Of a stretch of DNA of 64,000 nucleotides, positions 10,074 to 21,065 are shown piece by piece. Numbering within the stretch: position 1 is the stretch's first letter; each line of letters begins with the position of its first letter. The DNA is from Bombyx mori (Eukaryota; Arthropoda; Insecta; Lepidoptera; Bombycidae): positions 746,501-810,500 of the forward strand of contig NC_085126.1 of the NCBI RefSeq assembly GCF_030269925.1, given 5' to 3'. The notes below the pieces were generated by a model, which ran no database searches, had not been told where the DNA came from, and saw nothing but the letters and a program-made list of their open reading frames with translations. The translations under genes were made by a program, and so were the position numbers.

Positions 10074-10521
10074 CAATCCCGGAGTTTTACCCGTCAGGGA
10101 AGGCACTGCTGTTTTGAGCAAAGACAAGTGGATAATAGCAAGAGTATTGGACTTTAAACCTATTAGGGAAGACTTAGATCTTAACATTCAATGTTTCAGG
10201 GAACTAAATAGTTTAGTTAGTATTAAGTTTATTAAGAACTTTACTTATAATTTTATAGATGTAAGAGAACAAGTAGAATATATGCAAAATCTAACAGTAA
10301 GCAAATTCGAACAAATCACTCCTACCTTTAAAATCAAACGCGGACTGATTAACCCAATTGGATCATTAATTAAAATCATTACAGGAAATCTGGATCACGA
10401 TGATGCCATAAAATACGATAAATTAATTAGTGAAATAAAATCAGATCAAGACGCTAATGATAAAAAATTAACGTTAATCTCTGAAATGGTGCAATTGTAT
10501 CCAATTCAACCATTACCTTAA
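10021..10521 (+). pseudogene. env: Errantivirus Env, N-terminal part
   Basis: The first part of the envelope glycoprotein gene overlaps the end of pol. A basic KIKR cleavage-like site followed by a hydrophobic glycine-containing stretch lies near residues 107-121. This is the furin site plus fusion peptide arrangement shared by errantivirus Env and baculovirus F proteins. The frame ends at a TAA at 10519-10521, and the rest of Env continues in another frame, so full-length Env is not encoded as the sequence stands. The true start probably comes from a spliced leader, so the ATG at 10021 may not be used. No signal peptide is seen in this segment. Confidence 0.75.
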
Positions 10522-10538
10522 ATAGAAACCTCATTAGA

Positions 10539-11747
10539 TTGAATAAAGAAATTGCAACATTGTGGCAAAATTATACTGAAAATTTACGTATTGAACACTT
10601 TGAAGTTCAAATTATATCCGCATACAATAAAATATACCATAACCTTCAGACGATTCATGTTAAGCTAAATGAAATAGAAACTAGTTTTGCACTTAGTAGA
10701 TTAGGAATATTACATCAATCCATTATTGATTCAAACAAATTGTTAAGTTTACTTGAAAATATTCATAAGAAAGATAAATTAGTTCATACCCCTAGTTTAG
10801 AAAATTTAGTTAAGATAGAGCAAACGATAACACTTAAGGCTTATTTTAAGAAGAGCCAAATTACCTACGTTTTGGAAATACCTTTGATCGAAAAGGAAAC
10901 CTATATCTATTATAAACTAATACCATTGCCCGTATCTCAAAATCCTACAGTAATTATCCTTCCAAAATATCCCTACCTCTTAGCGAAAGGGTTGAAGATC
11001 AGACTGCTTGCCCAGCCATGCCAGGAAATCGACGAGGCCAGCTTCATCTGCATCAACGATGAGATGCTACAATTCATACAAGACCCCTGCATAACTGATC
11101 TAATGATGTACGTAGAAAACGTGAAATCATGCATTCAAATTCCAGTAATTATAGAAGACATCAAAATTCAGATTCTACAACAAAACCAATGGATTTTATA
11201 CGCTAGAGATGAGACATTACTCACCAAAACCTGTCCTGAAGAAATATCCCGACAGAAAATCCAAGGCACCTATATACTCACCCTTGATGACCCCTGTGAA
11301 ATTAAGGTCCGAAATATAACTCTGAAAATACGCCAAACCAATGTGGAAAATATAGAATACACAAAATCACCGATGCTCAATTTACCCCTACTTGATTCAA
11401 CGAGTAAAATAAAAACTGCAGAACCAGTGCACCTGGAAGACGTCGATCTTACAGACCTGAAGATGCTCTCATTCGCCCTCAAGAAAAGTGTTAGTGGTTG
11501 TGAAAACAGTGAAAAGGCAATTATCCATGTGAAAAGTGTTAGCGTTTGGACTCTTTGCATTTATGTAATTTTAATAACTTTCATGTTATGTGCCTTAGTA
11601 TATAAGTACCGTCTGAAATTCTGTAAAATTTCAGTACGTAGTTCTCCTGAAACAGAGAACTCCGTTCTTAAGGAGGGAGGAGTTAAGTCGGGCACCTCTG
11701 CTGACGCATGTCTGCAAAGGCAGATCTTCGGCGAACTCAACTGCTGA
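10539..11747 (+). pseudogene. env: Errantivirus Env, C-terminal part with membrane anchor
   Basis: The remainder of Env is open for about 400 codons in a frame one base off from the upstream segment. It contains a heptad-like region after the fusion peptide, a cysteine-bearing ectodomain, and one hydrophobic anchor near residues 330-350 followed by a short basic tail. The coding region runs into the 3' LTR and stops there, which is common for this group. The ORF stays open upstream of 10539 to about 10480, so the break lies in a narrow interval near 10480-10520. An assembly or base-call error there is possible. Confidence 0.75.
11668..11680 (+). other. Polypurine tract
   Basis: The purine run AGGAGGGAGG directly abuts the 3' LTR, at the position of the plus-strand primer in LTR retroelements. 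It lies inside the env coding segment. Confidence 0.8.
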
Positions 11748-11918
11748 ATTGTGGAATTCGCAGACGACGGCATCCGCTGGACCGGTGGTCCGATGCCCTT
11801 CCCGTTAGATTAAGATTAGTAATAAGTTAGTCTTAAGTCAGATTTGGTACGGAATAAACGTTCATAAAATATAATTTCTATTTTTTAAAACGTACTCCGC
11901 GTGGCCCGCAACTTGACT
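11681..11918 (+). repeat. Errantivirus 3' LTR
   Basis: 238 bp, identical to the 5' LTR as read. It is followed by AGAG, the right half of the target duplication. Confidence 0.95.
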
Positions 11919-12029
11919 AGAGTGTAGACATAAAACTTTCTACTGAAATGTGTGTTGTTAAATCCGGGTCTTTGTAATGCTTCTCTATAATAGAGTGCTC
12001 TAAGCCCCTTTCTTATTTTACGACTAAAA

Positions 12030-12205
12030 GACGTATCTATTTTTAATACACTTTTATTAGTTTGGTATGTACGTTTGTTTGTTTGTAACGGAATCTTTGA
12101 ATGTCATTTTCACCTTCTTCAAGACGTCTAATTAATTTGAAAATTAGTACACGCATCAAGGACCTATGAGACAATACAACAATTGTATAACTGCCCTCTA
12201 ATATC
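12030..12205 (-). repeat. Dispersed repeat F, fragment
   Basis: It shares CTTTTATTAG, TAACGGAATCTTTGA and a following TTC-AAGACGTC-like block with 24005-24290, and in inverse with 19598-19890 and 29995-30155. No coding content was seen. Confidence 0.5.
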
Positions 12206-12550
12206 CTTACCAGTATCAACAGAACAAAACAAAAGATGAGATTATTTGTTAGTATTATTACTAACTGTAACCCGCGTCGTCGCCCGCGTGGTCAAGGAAT
12301 AATGTCAGTGTAGTTTCGTAGGAAATGTAATATTTTTTTCATACAAAAGTTATCTTATGTCATCCGCCACATTTAATACTATCACTGAAAAAAAACATGC
12401 TACTCACATTGCAACATGAGGTCATAATGTCAATTGTAAGTCGAATGTTTTGTCCTTCAGACGCTAAACCGAAATGCTTTATACCTAGAAAATAGAGGCG
12501 ATAATGTGTGTTCACAACTTAATACAAATACGCGTTAGGATAAAGCCCGT
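12206..12550. other. Anonymous DNA
   Basis: No feature is recognised. Confidence 0.4.
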
Positions 12551-12722
12551 GTGCATAGTGCGAGTTTTTTTTAACGTTCCCAACAGCGTAAAAGCTAACT
12601 CAGATTTGTATGGAGTTGGAATGTTTGCCTGCGTTTGCCGCTGGGGCGCTGTTCCAACTCCATACAAATTTGAGTTAACTTTTACGCTATCGAGAATGTT
12701 AAAAAACTCGCACTAAGCACGC
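12551..12722. mobile_element. Palindromic MITE (family G), copy 1
   Basis: About 70 bp at each end are near-perfect inverted repeats, from GTGCATAGTGCGAG at the left to CTCGCACTAAGCAC at the right. They enclose a short centre containing TTGCCGCTGGGGCGCTG. A diverged relative lies at 47752-47890. It is non-coding; a target duplication is not clear. Confidence 0.8.
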
Positions 12723-12989
12723 CGAGGTAAATTTAAATGAAACATGGGCAGCTCTCCGCCGTGCCCGCTGTAAAGTGATTAGGGATTTAATTGGGCAAAA
12801 AGAAATGACACGCATCGTTCCTCGTCACGACACGGCCCTAAGGACGCATTATATTAATTACTTTTGTTTTAGACCCACTCGGATAAGAGCCCGGGTGCCC
12901 TTGATCCCGGCTAACAGAATTACGACTTAATCGGATCACCATTTTGTGGTTAAAATTTAGGTTCATTCAGAGTAGAGTTTGCCATCGTA

Positions 12990-13330
12990 TAGGTTCTTCA
13001 AAGTTTATATGTGTATAGCATAAGCATTAACTCCTTCGAAATGTGCTGGAGGAAATTGCTGCAGATTCCACGGACTGCTTTTCGCAACGATGTGTCAATA
13101 CTAAAGGAGCTTAATGTTAAAACTAGACTCTCCACAATATGCATTCGTAGAGTATCGGAGTTCTTTGGATATATTGCTCGAAAGGAGGGTCATAATCCAA
13201 ATCGATGTTTTCTGGACATGAAGTTCCACGACGCCCTTCACGAGGCCAAAGATCGCAGCTGATGGAGAGCAATCGTACTAAAGAGAGTCTCACTCACAGT
13301 ACTCAGTAATGGAATGACTCAAGAAGGAAG
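12990..13330 (+). pseudogene. RTE-like LINE ORF2 C-terminal relic
   Basis: One frame reads MCWRKLLQIPRTAFRNDVSI, then a segment with RLSTICIRRVSEFFGYIARK, then a D-A-L-H-E-A-K-D-R-S stretch ending at a stop. These match the conserved tail after the reverse transcriptase in RTE-like LINEs (W-R-R-x-L-x-I-P-W-T, then F-G-H-I-x-R). The reverse transcriptase core is absent. It is a 5'-truncated dead copy. Confidence 0.65.
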
Positions 13331-13669
13331 ACATATGTATGTGTAGTAAATTGCGTTCAAGATTACAGTAATTTTTGTAAACGTCACACCGCGTCTCCGG
13401 AAGCAAGGTTGCGGCTTGCAAGTCATGGTGATATCTCGAGGAAGGCCTTATCAGTGTCTGTGTCTTTCCAATAAAAACCGTCTATAGATACACCAAAACT
13501 GTTATAGAAAACGAATAAATGACGATAGCACTGAAGAAAGTCACAATTTGAAATTTTAGTACCTATTTTAAGGAGCAATGTATAATGCTATGTGTACGGA
13601 GCAATGTAATAACAATGGATGGGCGGGGTCATCGACTCACGTGGTGGTGAGTATTTATTGAAACCCACG
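13331..13669. other. Anonymous DNA
   Basis: No feature is recognised. Confidence 0.4.
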
Positions 13670-13855
13670 TTTTTTTTTTATTGCTTAGTTGGGTGGACGA
13701 TACCTGGTGTTAAGTGGTTACTGGAGCCCATAGACATCCACAACGTAAATGCGCCACCCACCTTGAGATACAAGTTCTAAGGTCTCAGGTATAGTTACGT
13801 ATAATGTAAATGTCATCACCCACCTTGAGACATGAAATCTCAAACGTATTGAGAA
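13670..13855 (-). repeat. Bm1 SINE fragment
   Basis: It carries the complement of the Bm1 tail, with an internal deletion after GGTGGACG and a partly duplicated CACCCACCTTGAGA block at its far end. Confidence 0.75.
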
Positions 13856-14144
13856 GCGGCTGACCCGTGCTCTTTAAGCTGGAACTCATGACTATAATAC
13901 TCAAAGATTCACCCTTTACGGCACTCACGGAAAAATGAAGTTGCACGAACTCTAGGCTACTTCGATTAAAACTTAAGTTAAAGTTCTTAAAATTATTATT
14001 CCGATGCTCATAATCGATTTTGAAATGAAATCGTGATGTGGTAGGGAATTTTTACTGTGCTGATGTGGAATTAATCATCAGTGACAGTGAAGAAATTATG
14101 CGTATCGGTTCGAAGGATAGCTAAGTGATTAGAATGCAATTGAA

Positions 14145-14692
14145 TTTTTTATGATTGAAAGTTTACTGGTGGCCCGAAGGCCTTTCCAGTTTCACCAGGA
14201 CAGGTGGGCGAGCAAAGGCTCAGCCAAGAGGGGCGGGATTTGCTAACAACTGCCCGAGCGCCTCCGAAGGAGACCTAACAACTCAAGAGCAATTGCTTCG
14301 CGAATGAATCTACTACCGGATCGGAATCGCGACCCGCTGAGAAGATCCGGCGAGAAACTCACCGGGCTGTTGCATGGGTTAGGCTGCACGTCGACCTCTT
14401 TGTCGAGTTCGACGAGTACGGTTACCAGGGTCCCTAAGCCTGCTCCTAGTATTAGAGCTGAAGGCATCTAATGCAAAGGTTATTGGATCTGATGGATCCG
14501 TAAGGACGTGTTTAGGGCGTCGACGGTGACTGGCTCCTGCATGATCAGGATTCGGGGAGTAGTCAGCGCGGCAACGATAAGGCGATTATCATGACGCATA
14601 GCCTTATCGAAGTATCGTTCCGACGCTGACTTCATGTATTTCCGAATTGATTCGAGTGTAATTGAATCTTTAGCATGGATTTCTAAGGGCAA
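14145..14692 (-). mobile_element. 5'-truncated Jockey-like LINE (family J)
   Basis: A T-run followed by the 3' UTR seen in the full-length element at 33.5-38.6 kb. It continues into the last part of ORF2, where the minus strand reads KYMKSASERYFDKAMRHDNR. The ORF2 remnant ends at 14692, so the copy is truncated at its 5' end, and the frame is disturbed after that segment. Confidence 0.85.
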
Positions 14693-15424
14693 AATTCACT
14701 TTGGAACTCTAGTTACCTCTTAACAGCGGCATCTTGTGGTCATTTGAAGTTTTTTAAACGTTGACTGACAAACAAAAAGCATCAGATTGCTAAATCGTTA
14801 AAATATTGATTACTGCCTGGATTTGAATTCAAATATAACTATAAAAAAATTTAAAAAGTAGGATCACTATCTGTATTTGACTTTAAAACGGACTGCGTAA
14901 AGCTGCACGTCTCTATGCGGTGATTGAATCGTGTTTTAACCAATACCGCCATAAATATTTTGAAGCGTTTTTTATTTAGCGCCATCTAGCGTATACTGAA
15001 AAAACGATGGACGGTTAAAGCAACAAACTTGTTTGAGTTCTGAAATGCAGTTACTAAATACTCCGGTAGATGGCAATATTTTTTAGTTTCCTAATAAGTG
15101 CTGTAGATGGCGCTGTTCAGAACTTTTCCAAGATTATTTGTAGGTAGGATTATAGGTAGGTAATAATATAATTTCAGCTGTTGAGTAATGTATTTTAATT
15201 ATTATCGGGCTTTACACTACACTTCATCAAAATCTTAACAAAGTTTACGTTTCATATTTCACGTTTAACTTGAAATAAATTGGCTGAGGAAATTGTGTTT
15301 GAAAATTTACCGACTATTTTCATCGAGTCAGAACATAAAACATTATGTTACGTAATTTGAAATTACTGAAGTTTGTGCCATCTTTATCTCGTTATTTCGT
15401 GCAAAAAGTTGTTATTACTTTTTA
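14693..15424. other. Gene-free stretch with recurring AGATGGCG-type motifs
   Basis: No ORF or known repeat. GCGCCATCTAGCG occurs near 14978, GGTAGATGGCAA near 15063 and TGTAGATGGCGCTG near 15104; see findings. Confidence 0.5.
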
Positions 15425-15655
15425 TTATTTTTATTGTTTTGATGGGTGGACGAGTTCACAGCCCACCTGGTGTTAAGTGGTTACTGGAGCCCATAGATAT
15501 CAACAACCGTAAATGCACCACCCACCTTGAGATATAAGTTCTAAGGTCTCAGTATAGTTACAACGGCTGCCCCATCCTTCAAACCGAAACGCATTACTGC
15601 TTCACGGCTGAAATAGGCAGTGTGGTGGTACCTACTGAGTCCGCGCGATAAGAAG
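15425..15655 (-). repeat. Bm1 SINE, 5'-truncated
   Basis: The complement of the Bm1 tail starts at the T-run and GATGGGTGGACGAG. It ends before the tRNA-like head. Confidence 0.85.
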
Positions 15656-15789
15656 TGTTACTATTTCCACGTACAGTTTTTTTTTGAATGTTGCGTTATT
15701 ATGCACTTAATTCTTTTAAATAAAGTAAAAAAAAAACGTCACGTGTCTTTGTTGAGTTAATCTTGATAGAATCAATGAAACCCAAGGAT

Positions 15790-15957
15790 TAATTAAACAT
15801 TAGACAATTTACCTGCGGTAAGGCGGTGTGGTAGTAAAAATACGATGACGGGATCATCTGAAACAATTCCTCAGAGCAGTCATGTGTACAACCATCCTGC
15901 TTATACAAAGCAGTGGTAATTTCGGTCTGAAGGGTGGGACAGCCGCTGTATATACAA
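15790..15957. repeat. LINE family I fragment joined to a Bm1 fragment
   Basis: On the minus strand 15800-15890 reads CSEELFQMIPSSYFYYHTA, like the C-terminal ORF end of LINE family I (57395-57745). Next to it, 15905-15957 is a plus-oriented piece of Bm1 (GTCTGAAGGGTGGGACAGCC). Confidence 0.55.
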
Positions 15958-16324
15958 TACCATCGAAACATAGGCCTCATGTGTCTACATATTATTATCA
16001 CGATGTCTAAGTGCAGAGGCAGCGACATAACATAGGTTAAGTCGTCGAAGGAAAAAAAATCATAAATTCCTATGAATAAAAAGAAATCTTAGGAGAAAAC
16101 CTGATAACAACATAATGCTAGAAAATGTATTTTGACCGAAACCCGAGGGTCCGCTAAATAATCTTACTAGCCATCGCACGGTACTCGTGCTCTTCATCCT
16201 AGTGCCAGTGACGATCTATTGTTAATAGCATAGCTGTAAAATATTAGGCCAGTAAAGGAGCGTTTCGGATTTACAATAAAAAAAACCATGTTAGTAATTT
16301 TTAAGCTATTGCATAGTTTTTATT
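15958..16324. other. Anonymous DNA
   Basis: No feature is recognised. Confidence 0.4.
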
Positions 16325-16713
16325 GTGGGCTTTAAACGCGGCGACAGAATCAAGAAATTCCGTAACGAAAATAAAACCTAACACCCCCCACTCCGCCTCC
16401 CATGTAGCTCGCGTTTAATCCATTCACACGTTACGCTTGTGTAGTCTTTGTGAATAAGGGCGCGGCGTGACATCGCACTGCATGCGCATCATGAAAATTC
16501 TGCCCATCTCTCTCTCGCGCGGTCTAGCTTATGAGTGTGAAGGGGACAGCTAATGTTTTGCTTTTGTTAATGTTTACAAATATAACGTGGTCTTATTTTA
16601 TTATTGTTTCAATATTAAATTGTTTTTGTCTAATTATAATTGCGTTGATAAAAAAATACTACGTAATAGCATTACCGCGGCAGTCCCCGAGTGCCACACG
16701 TATTTTTTTTAAA
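16325..16713 (-). repeat. Dispersed repeat A, copy 2 (inverted)
   Basis: Reverse complement of repeat A. It starts near AATCAAGAAATTCCGTAACG and ends at GGCAGTCCCCGAGTGCCAC. Confidence 0.75.
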
Positions 16714-16849
16714 TGAAGCTTGTAACAGGCGACGTCAATTTTGTAGCTTATAAGATAGGCAGATTTATTTTTCCGTTTTTATTGATATTAATGTTATACG
16801 GTCCACCTTAATGGTGAGCGTGCACCGATAGTAACGGACATCAGGAGTG

Positions 16850-17140
16850 TCAGGACCACGGTGGAGTTTCTGAAGCAGGATTGATTCTATTGGATTGGCA
16901 CATAGCAAGAACGTTCCACTCTATTCCCAAGGCAAGTGATGCATCGAAAATTAAGATAATCGAATAATCCCTCAGAGCACTTTTCATTAAACAAACAGTG
17001 CAAAGCACACAGAGAATGAAGTTCCTCTGTAGACACAGAGCTTGCAAACGATTCGTGCGATTGGGATTAACGACAGACCGAACCGTTTTCTCTGTGTTAA
17101 TTAATCGAAAGTACCTAAATTGTATTTGGTAAATGGTCTC
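16850..17140 (-). pseudogene. Possible LINE family I ORF remnant
   Basis: Minus-strand frames read NRLQALCLQRNF, then in another frame FNEKCSEGLFDYL. This resembles the segment just upstream of the family I C terminus (R-R-D-F-A-S-L then C-S-E-E-L-F). The match is weak and frameshifted; it may be coincidence. Confidence 0.3.
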
Positions 17141-17149
17141 AAATAAGTA

Positions 17150-17475
17150 GAACACTGAAGTGGAGATGGACAGGGCATATCTTAAGAGAGAAATACGAAA
17201 AGTGGTCTCAAATAATTACAGAGGGTACCCACGGGATGGTTGTAGACATAAAAAAAGACAGCCCAAACGTTGGGAAGATGAAATATGGAGTATAGCAATG
17301 TGGGCCATATTGGAGTCGAGTGGCCAAAAATAGAAAATTTGGAGATTTTTACTGGAGGAGAGACAAGCTGTCTTCAAGTGTCAAGCGTCGAACGGAATAC
17401 TTAATTATAAGTTGGATTTAAATTTAAGTTAATATTAAGCTAGTTATTATTAAGTAAAACACCAATAAAGGCTTA
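17150..17475 (+). pseudogene. RTE-like LINE ORF2 C-terminal relic with 3' UTR
   Basis: Translation in shifting frames gives WTGHILREKYEKWSQIITE, then YPRDGCRHKKRQPKRWEDEI and a stop. These align with the WTGHTIRG and YPRDRKRNRGRPFRRWVDDI segments of the RTE-like ORF2 at 48.2-50 kb. A CAATAAAGGCTTA tail follows. It is 5'-truncated and inactive. Confidence 0.75.
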
Positions 17476-18152
17476 GCTTATTTAATTTTTAAATGGTATT
17501 TGGCAACCCTAAGATGAGCATAGTGTTATACTAGTATTACAACGCGAGTCCACCCCTACGTTATGTAAAGCAAGCATTTATCAAGAAACGAAGTACCGCT
17601 CTGTTGAGGCCTCCCAACACTTTCTGAAACAGAAATCTTTGAATCTTATAGGGACTAAACATTGGTGACCGGCGTTATTCATGGTGCACACTTAATACAG
17701 CATCTTTGGTTGGACGCTAACTTCTTTGATACATTATGTCTGGAGATGAAGGCCGTGGATCGTGAGTTGATAAATAATTCAATGCAAAAGCGACCCAGGC
17801 CATTCTTGAATGTGTCCCTGTTAGCTGTCGGGTTTCGTTACTTTGTGTCGAAGCATTTAATATTCACAGTACATTTAGGGTTGTCTCTGATTTGTATATA
17901 ATGCATTGAAATGATGAAATAATAATCTTCCTCTAAATAATCGAATAACTAAAATAGAGGATTTATAACTTTAGCTAAAAGTTATTTTGCAATAGTCAAT
18001 CAGGTGCAAACCTTTTCACCCTAGCTTAGTGTATGCGAGATTACGCAAAGCTACAGAGTGACAATCTTTGACCACTTCCCTTTCAACGTATTAGAGGATA
18101 TACTCGTAGTGAAGCTATTTAACATAATCGGAGCATACATTTACAACAATAT
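17476..18152. other. Anonymous DNA
   Basis: A 79-codon ORF at 17662-17901 shows no recognisable motif and is probably chance. Confidence 0.4.
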
Positions 18153-18420
18153 TGTTACGCGGGTGAGAGTAACGCCATCTATCGCCGAATAGTCAAACGT
18201 ACAACGCCATCTATTGTCAGATAGCGGAAACACAATACTAGAGATGATGCTATTTATATGAATAAGAATAATGACCGTCATCACGTAGACTATACATTAG
18301 ACACTGTATAGTGTATAGCCATCATACTAAGACTATACATAAAATAATAAAAATCTTACGTTACGGACGTTTTTTCCCGGTTAGGGCACCCCTCCGCATC
18401 GAACCATAAGGAACTTCATT
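18153..18420 (+). repeat. LTR or LTR fragment of a gypsy/Pao-like element
   Basis: It begins TGTTACGCGGGTGAGAGTAACGCC. It shares its first 100 bp, in pieces, with the solo LTR at 29387, and its last half with 59905-60085 (TTACGGACGTTTTT and CCATAAGGAACTT). The 3' boundary is uncertain and no internal coding region is attached. Confidence 0.55.
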
Positions 18421-18672
18421 CCAAAAAAAAAAAACTGTTTTCTCTAAGGTCGTTTATTTTCCGCTTGTTTTGTTGCTCAACCCGTTTTTATTATATGACA
18501 GAACAGAGACTTAGAGCGTATAAGTTTCAGATGAGTTCCACGCTTGGCCACATCCACAGCGCCGTAATGTATATGAAAACTGTTTTTGTTATCCAACCAA
18601 AGCAGAAGTAATGTACTGAATAGAATGGAATATAAAAAATAATAAATAGTAATTTTAGTTGTTTGTAATTTT

Positions 18673-18976
18673 GATTTTTTTTATTGCTTTGATGGGTGGA
18701 CGAGCTCACAGCCCACCTGGTGTTAAGTGGCTACTGGAGCCCATAGACATCTACAACGTAAATGCGCCACCCACCTTGAGATATAAGTTCTAAGGTCTCA
18801 ATTATAGTTACAACGGCTGCCCCACCCTTCAAACCGAAACCCATTACTGCTTCACAGCCGAAATAGGCAGAGCGATGGTACCTGCCCGTGCGGACTCACA
18901 AGAGGTCCTACCACCAGTAATTACGCAAATTATAATTTTTCGGGTTTCATTTTTATTACACGATGTTATTCCTTCA
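18673..18976 (-). repeat. Bm1 SINE, 5'-truncated
   Basis: The complement of the Bm1 tail and body runs through to ATTACACGATGTTATTCCTT. The tRNA-like head is missing. Confidence 0.85.
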
Positions 18977-19235
18977 CTGATTGGCTGAATCAAATAATAC
19001 TCTAGCTCTTATCTACTGGTGATAAGGCATATTGTAGTTTGCAGTTACTGCTGACTGGCCACAGTGATGCGAAGCTATACAATAAATATAAATATAAATG
19101 TTTGGGCCTCTGAGTCTAGTCTCACACGAACTGGACAGATCTCTGGCGTCTAATGATCGGCGACATCAGAGTTCCAGCATGGCTGTAATTGCCTTTTGTC
19201 CATTCGGGACAAATTAAACTTTCCACCCATCAAAC

Positions 19236-19472
19236 TGGTGGTAGGGAGTTTTGTGAGTCTGCATGGATAGGTACCACCATCCTGCCTATTTCTGTCGTGA
19301 AGCAGTAATGCGTTTCGGTTTGAAGGGTGGGGCAGCCGTTATACTGTAAAAACTGACTTTAGAACTCATGTCATGTCAGGGGCGGCAGTATTTACGTTGT
19401 CGATGCTAATTGGCTCCAGTAAACACTTAACACCAAGTGGACCGTAAGCTCATCTATCTATCTAAGCAATAA
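19236..19472 (+). repeat. Bm1 SINE, 5'-truncated and diverged
   Basis: Plus-oriented body from TGGTGGTAGG to CTAAGCAATAAAAA, with several substitutions. Confidence 0.8.
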
Positions 19473-19597
19473 AAATTAATTTTATTGTAAAAAAAGCGTT
19501 GGGTGCATGGTATCAGTAGTTATAAATATTTTATGAACAGATATGAGTAGAAGGGTTATTTTGATAATATCCTGATAAACACCCCACGCTTTTTTAC

Positions 19598-19890
19598 AAT
19601 AAAATCATTTTTTCTTAGACTATTTTTTATTCAATTTTTATTTTATTTTAATTGGATATAAAAGCGTATTTTGTTAGTTTTTTTAAACTATTATTATTAT
19701 TATTTTTCATTTTTTAGTTGAATTTAAATTTTTTTAATATATTTTTCTTAATATTGAATTGCCATCGGTCCTTAATAAGTATACCAAATTTCTAATTAAT
19801 CTGACGTTTTGAAGGGGGTCAAAATCATGTTCAAAGATTCCGTTACATACATACGTCTGAAGCTAATAAAAGCGTTATAAAAAAGACAGC
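19598..19890 (+). repeat. Dispersed repeat F
   Basis: Reverse complement of 24005-24290. Shared blocks are AAAGCGTATTTTGTTAGTTT, CATCGGTCCTTAATAAGTAT and CAAAGATTCCGTTACATACA. Confidence 0.7.
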
Positions 19891-20167
19891 AAAGTAATAA
19901 TGATAATAAGGTGTCTGGAGTACCTTCATCTATTGTACATTACTAGTACATTACCAGTACGATCTCGTGCTAACCAAATCAGTACAACGAGGAGGATCCC
20001 ATTAAACTTTTTCGATTACTATTCTATCTATCTGTTTGCTTTAATCCGACCGTACGGAATGACGCGAGGGTGAACTATGATTAGTTTTCAGAAAATTGAC
20101 GTATTATTTTTTTGTAAATTTGCTCTCGGTCATTTGCCAAGTCAGCCTGAGACCCGGAGGTATTCTT

Positions 20168-20417
20168 TTTTTAATTTTTTTATTGCTTAAATGTGTGGAC
20201 GAGCTCACAGCCCACCTGGCGTTAAGTGGTTACTGGATCCCATAGACATCTATAACGTAAATGCGCCACCCACCTTGAGACATAAGTTCTAAGGTCTCAA
20301 GTATAGTTACAACGGCTGCCCCACCTTCCAAATCGAAACGCGTTACTGCTTCACGGCAGAAATAGGCAGAGCGGTAGAACCTACCCGCGCGGACTCACAA
20401 GAAGTCCTACCACTACT
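20168..20417 (-). repeat. Bm1 SINE, 5'-truncated
   Basis: The complement of the Bm1 tail and body ends at GAAGTCCTACCACT. Confidence 0.85.
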
Positions 20418-20669
20418 TATTTTTTAAATATCTTAAAACAGAAAAATAAAATGGTACGCAAACCAGTTGCCAAAAACAAAATACATATAATTTTATCTTC
20501 ACTTTTCGCGAGTACTGGTAGTAATTAAGATAATTTGATATGCAATTTATTTCTATAAAAATAAATGATAGTTAGCAATATATTCAAATGTCGACGAATA
20601 GCACCTTAGTCTTAAATGACCACGGAAACTGTAAAGTATAGGAAACTTCCGATATAATGTACAATGATA

Positions 20670-21065
20670 ATAAAAAAAGACGTGTGGCACTCGGGGACTG
20701 CCGCGGTAAAGCTATTGCATAGCATTTTTTATCAACTTATGCAATTACAATAAGACAATAATAATTTAATATTAAAACAATAATTAAAATAAGACCATGC
20801 TATATTTATAAACATTATCAAAAGCAAAACATTAACTGTCCCCTTCACACTCATAAGCTAGATCGCGTGAGAGAGAGATGGGCAGAGTTTTCATGATGCT
20901 CATGCAGTGCGACGTCACGCCGTGCGCTTATTCACAAACACTACACCAGCGCAACGTGTGAATGTGTTGAACGCGAGCTACATAGTAGGCGTAGTGGGGG
21001 TGTCAGGTTATTTTCGTTACGGAATTTCTTGATTCAGTCGCCGCGCTCAAGGCCCGCGATAGAAG
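20670..21065 (+). repeat. Dispersed repeat A, copy 3
   Basis: Same orientation as 318-690. It includes GGCACTCGGGGACTGCCGCG and TCGCCGCGCTCAAGGC. Confidence 0.75.

Larger units (their letters stand above)
4326..11918 (+). mobile_element. Full-length endogenous errantivirus (Metaviridae, gypsy-type)
   Basis: A 7.6-kb LTR retroelement with gag, pol and env in the retroviral order. The two 238-bp LTRs are identical base for base as I read them, and a 4-bp AGAG duplication flanks the element (4322-4325 and 11919-11922), so insertion is recent. The 5' LTR is followed by a primer-binding site and the 3' LTR is preceded by a polypurine tract. Gag has no zinc knuckle and env shows a fusion-protein-like layout; both are typical of errantiviruses such as TED and 17.6. 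Gag and Pol are open; Env is split by one frame change. The exact family name is not known to me. Confidence 0.95.

Noticed and set aside
17662..17901. 79-codon ORF
   Set aside because: No motif, no repeat relation and no splice context; the length is within chance expectation.
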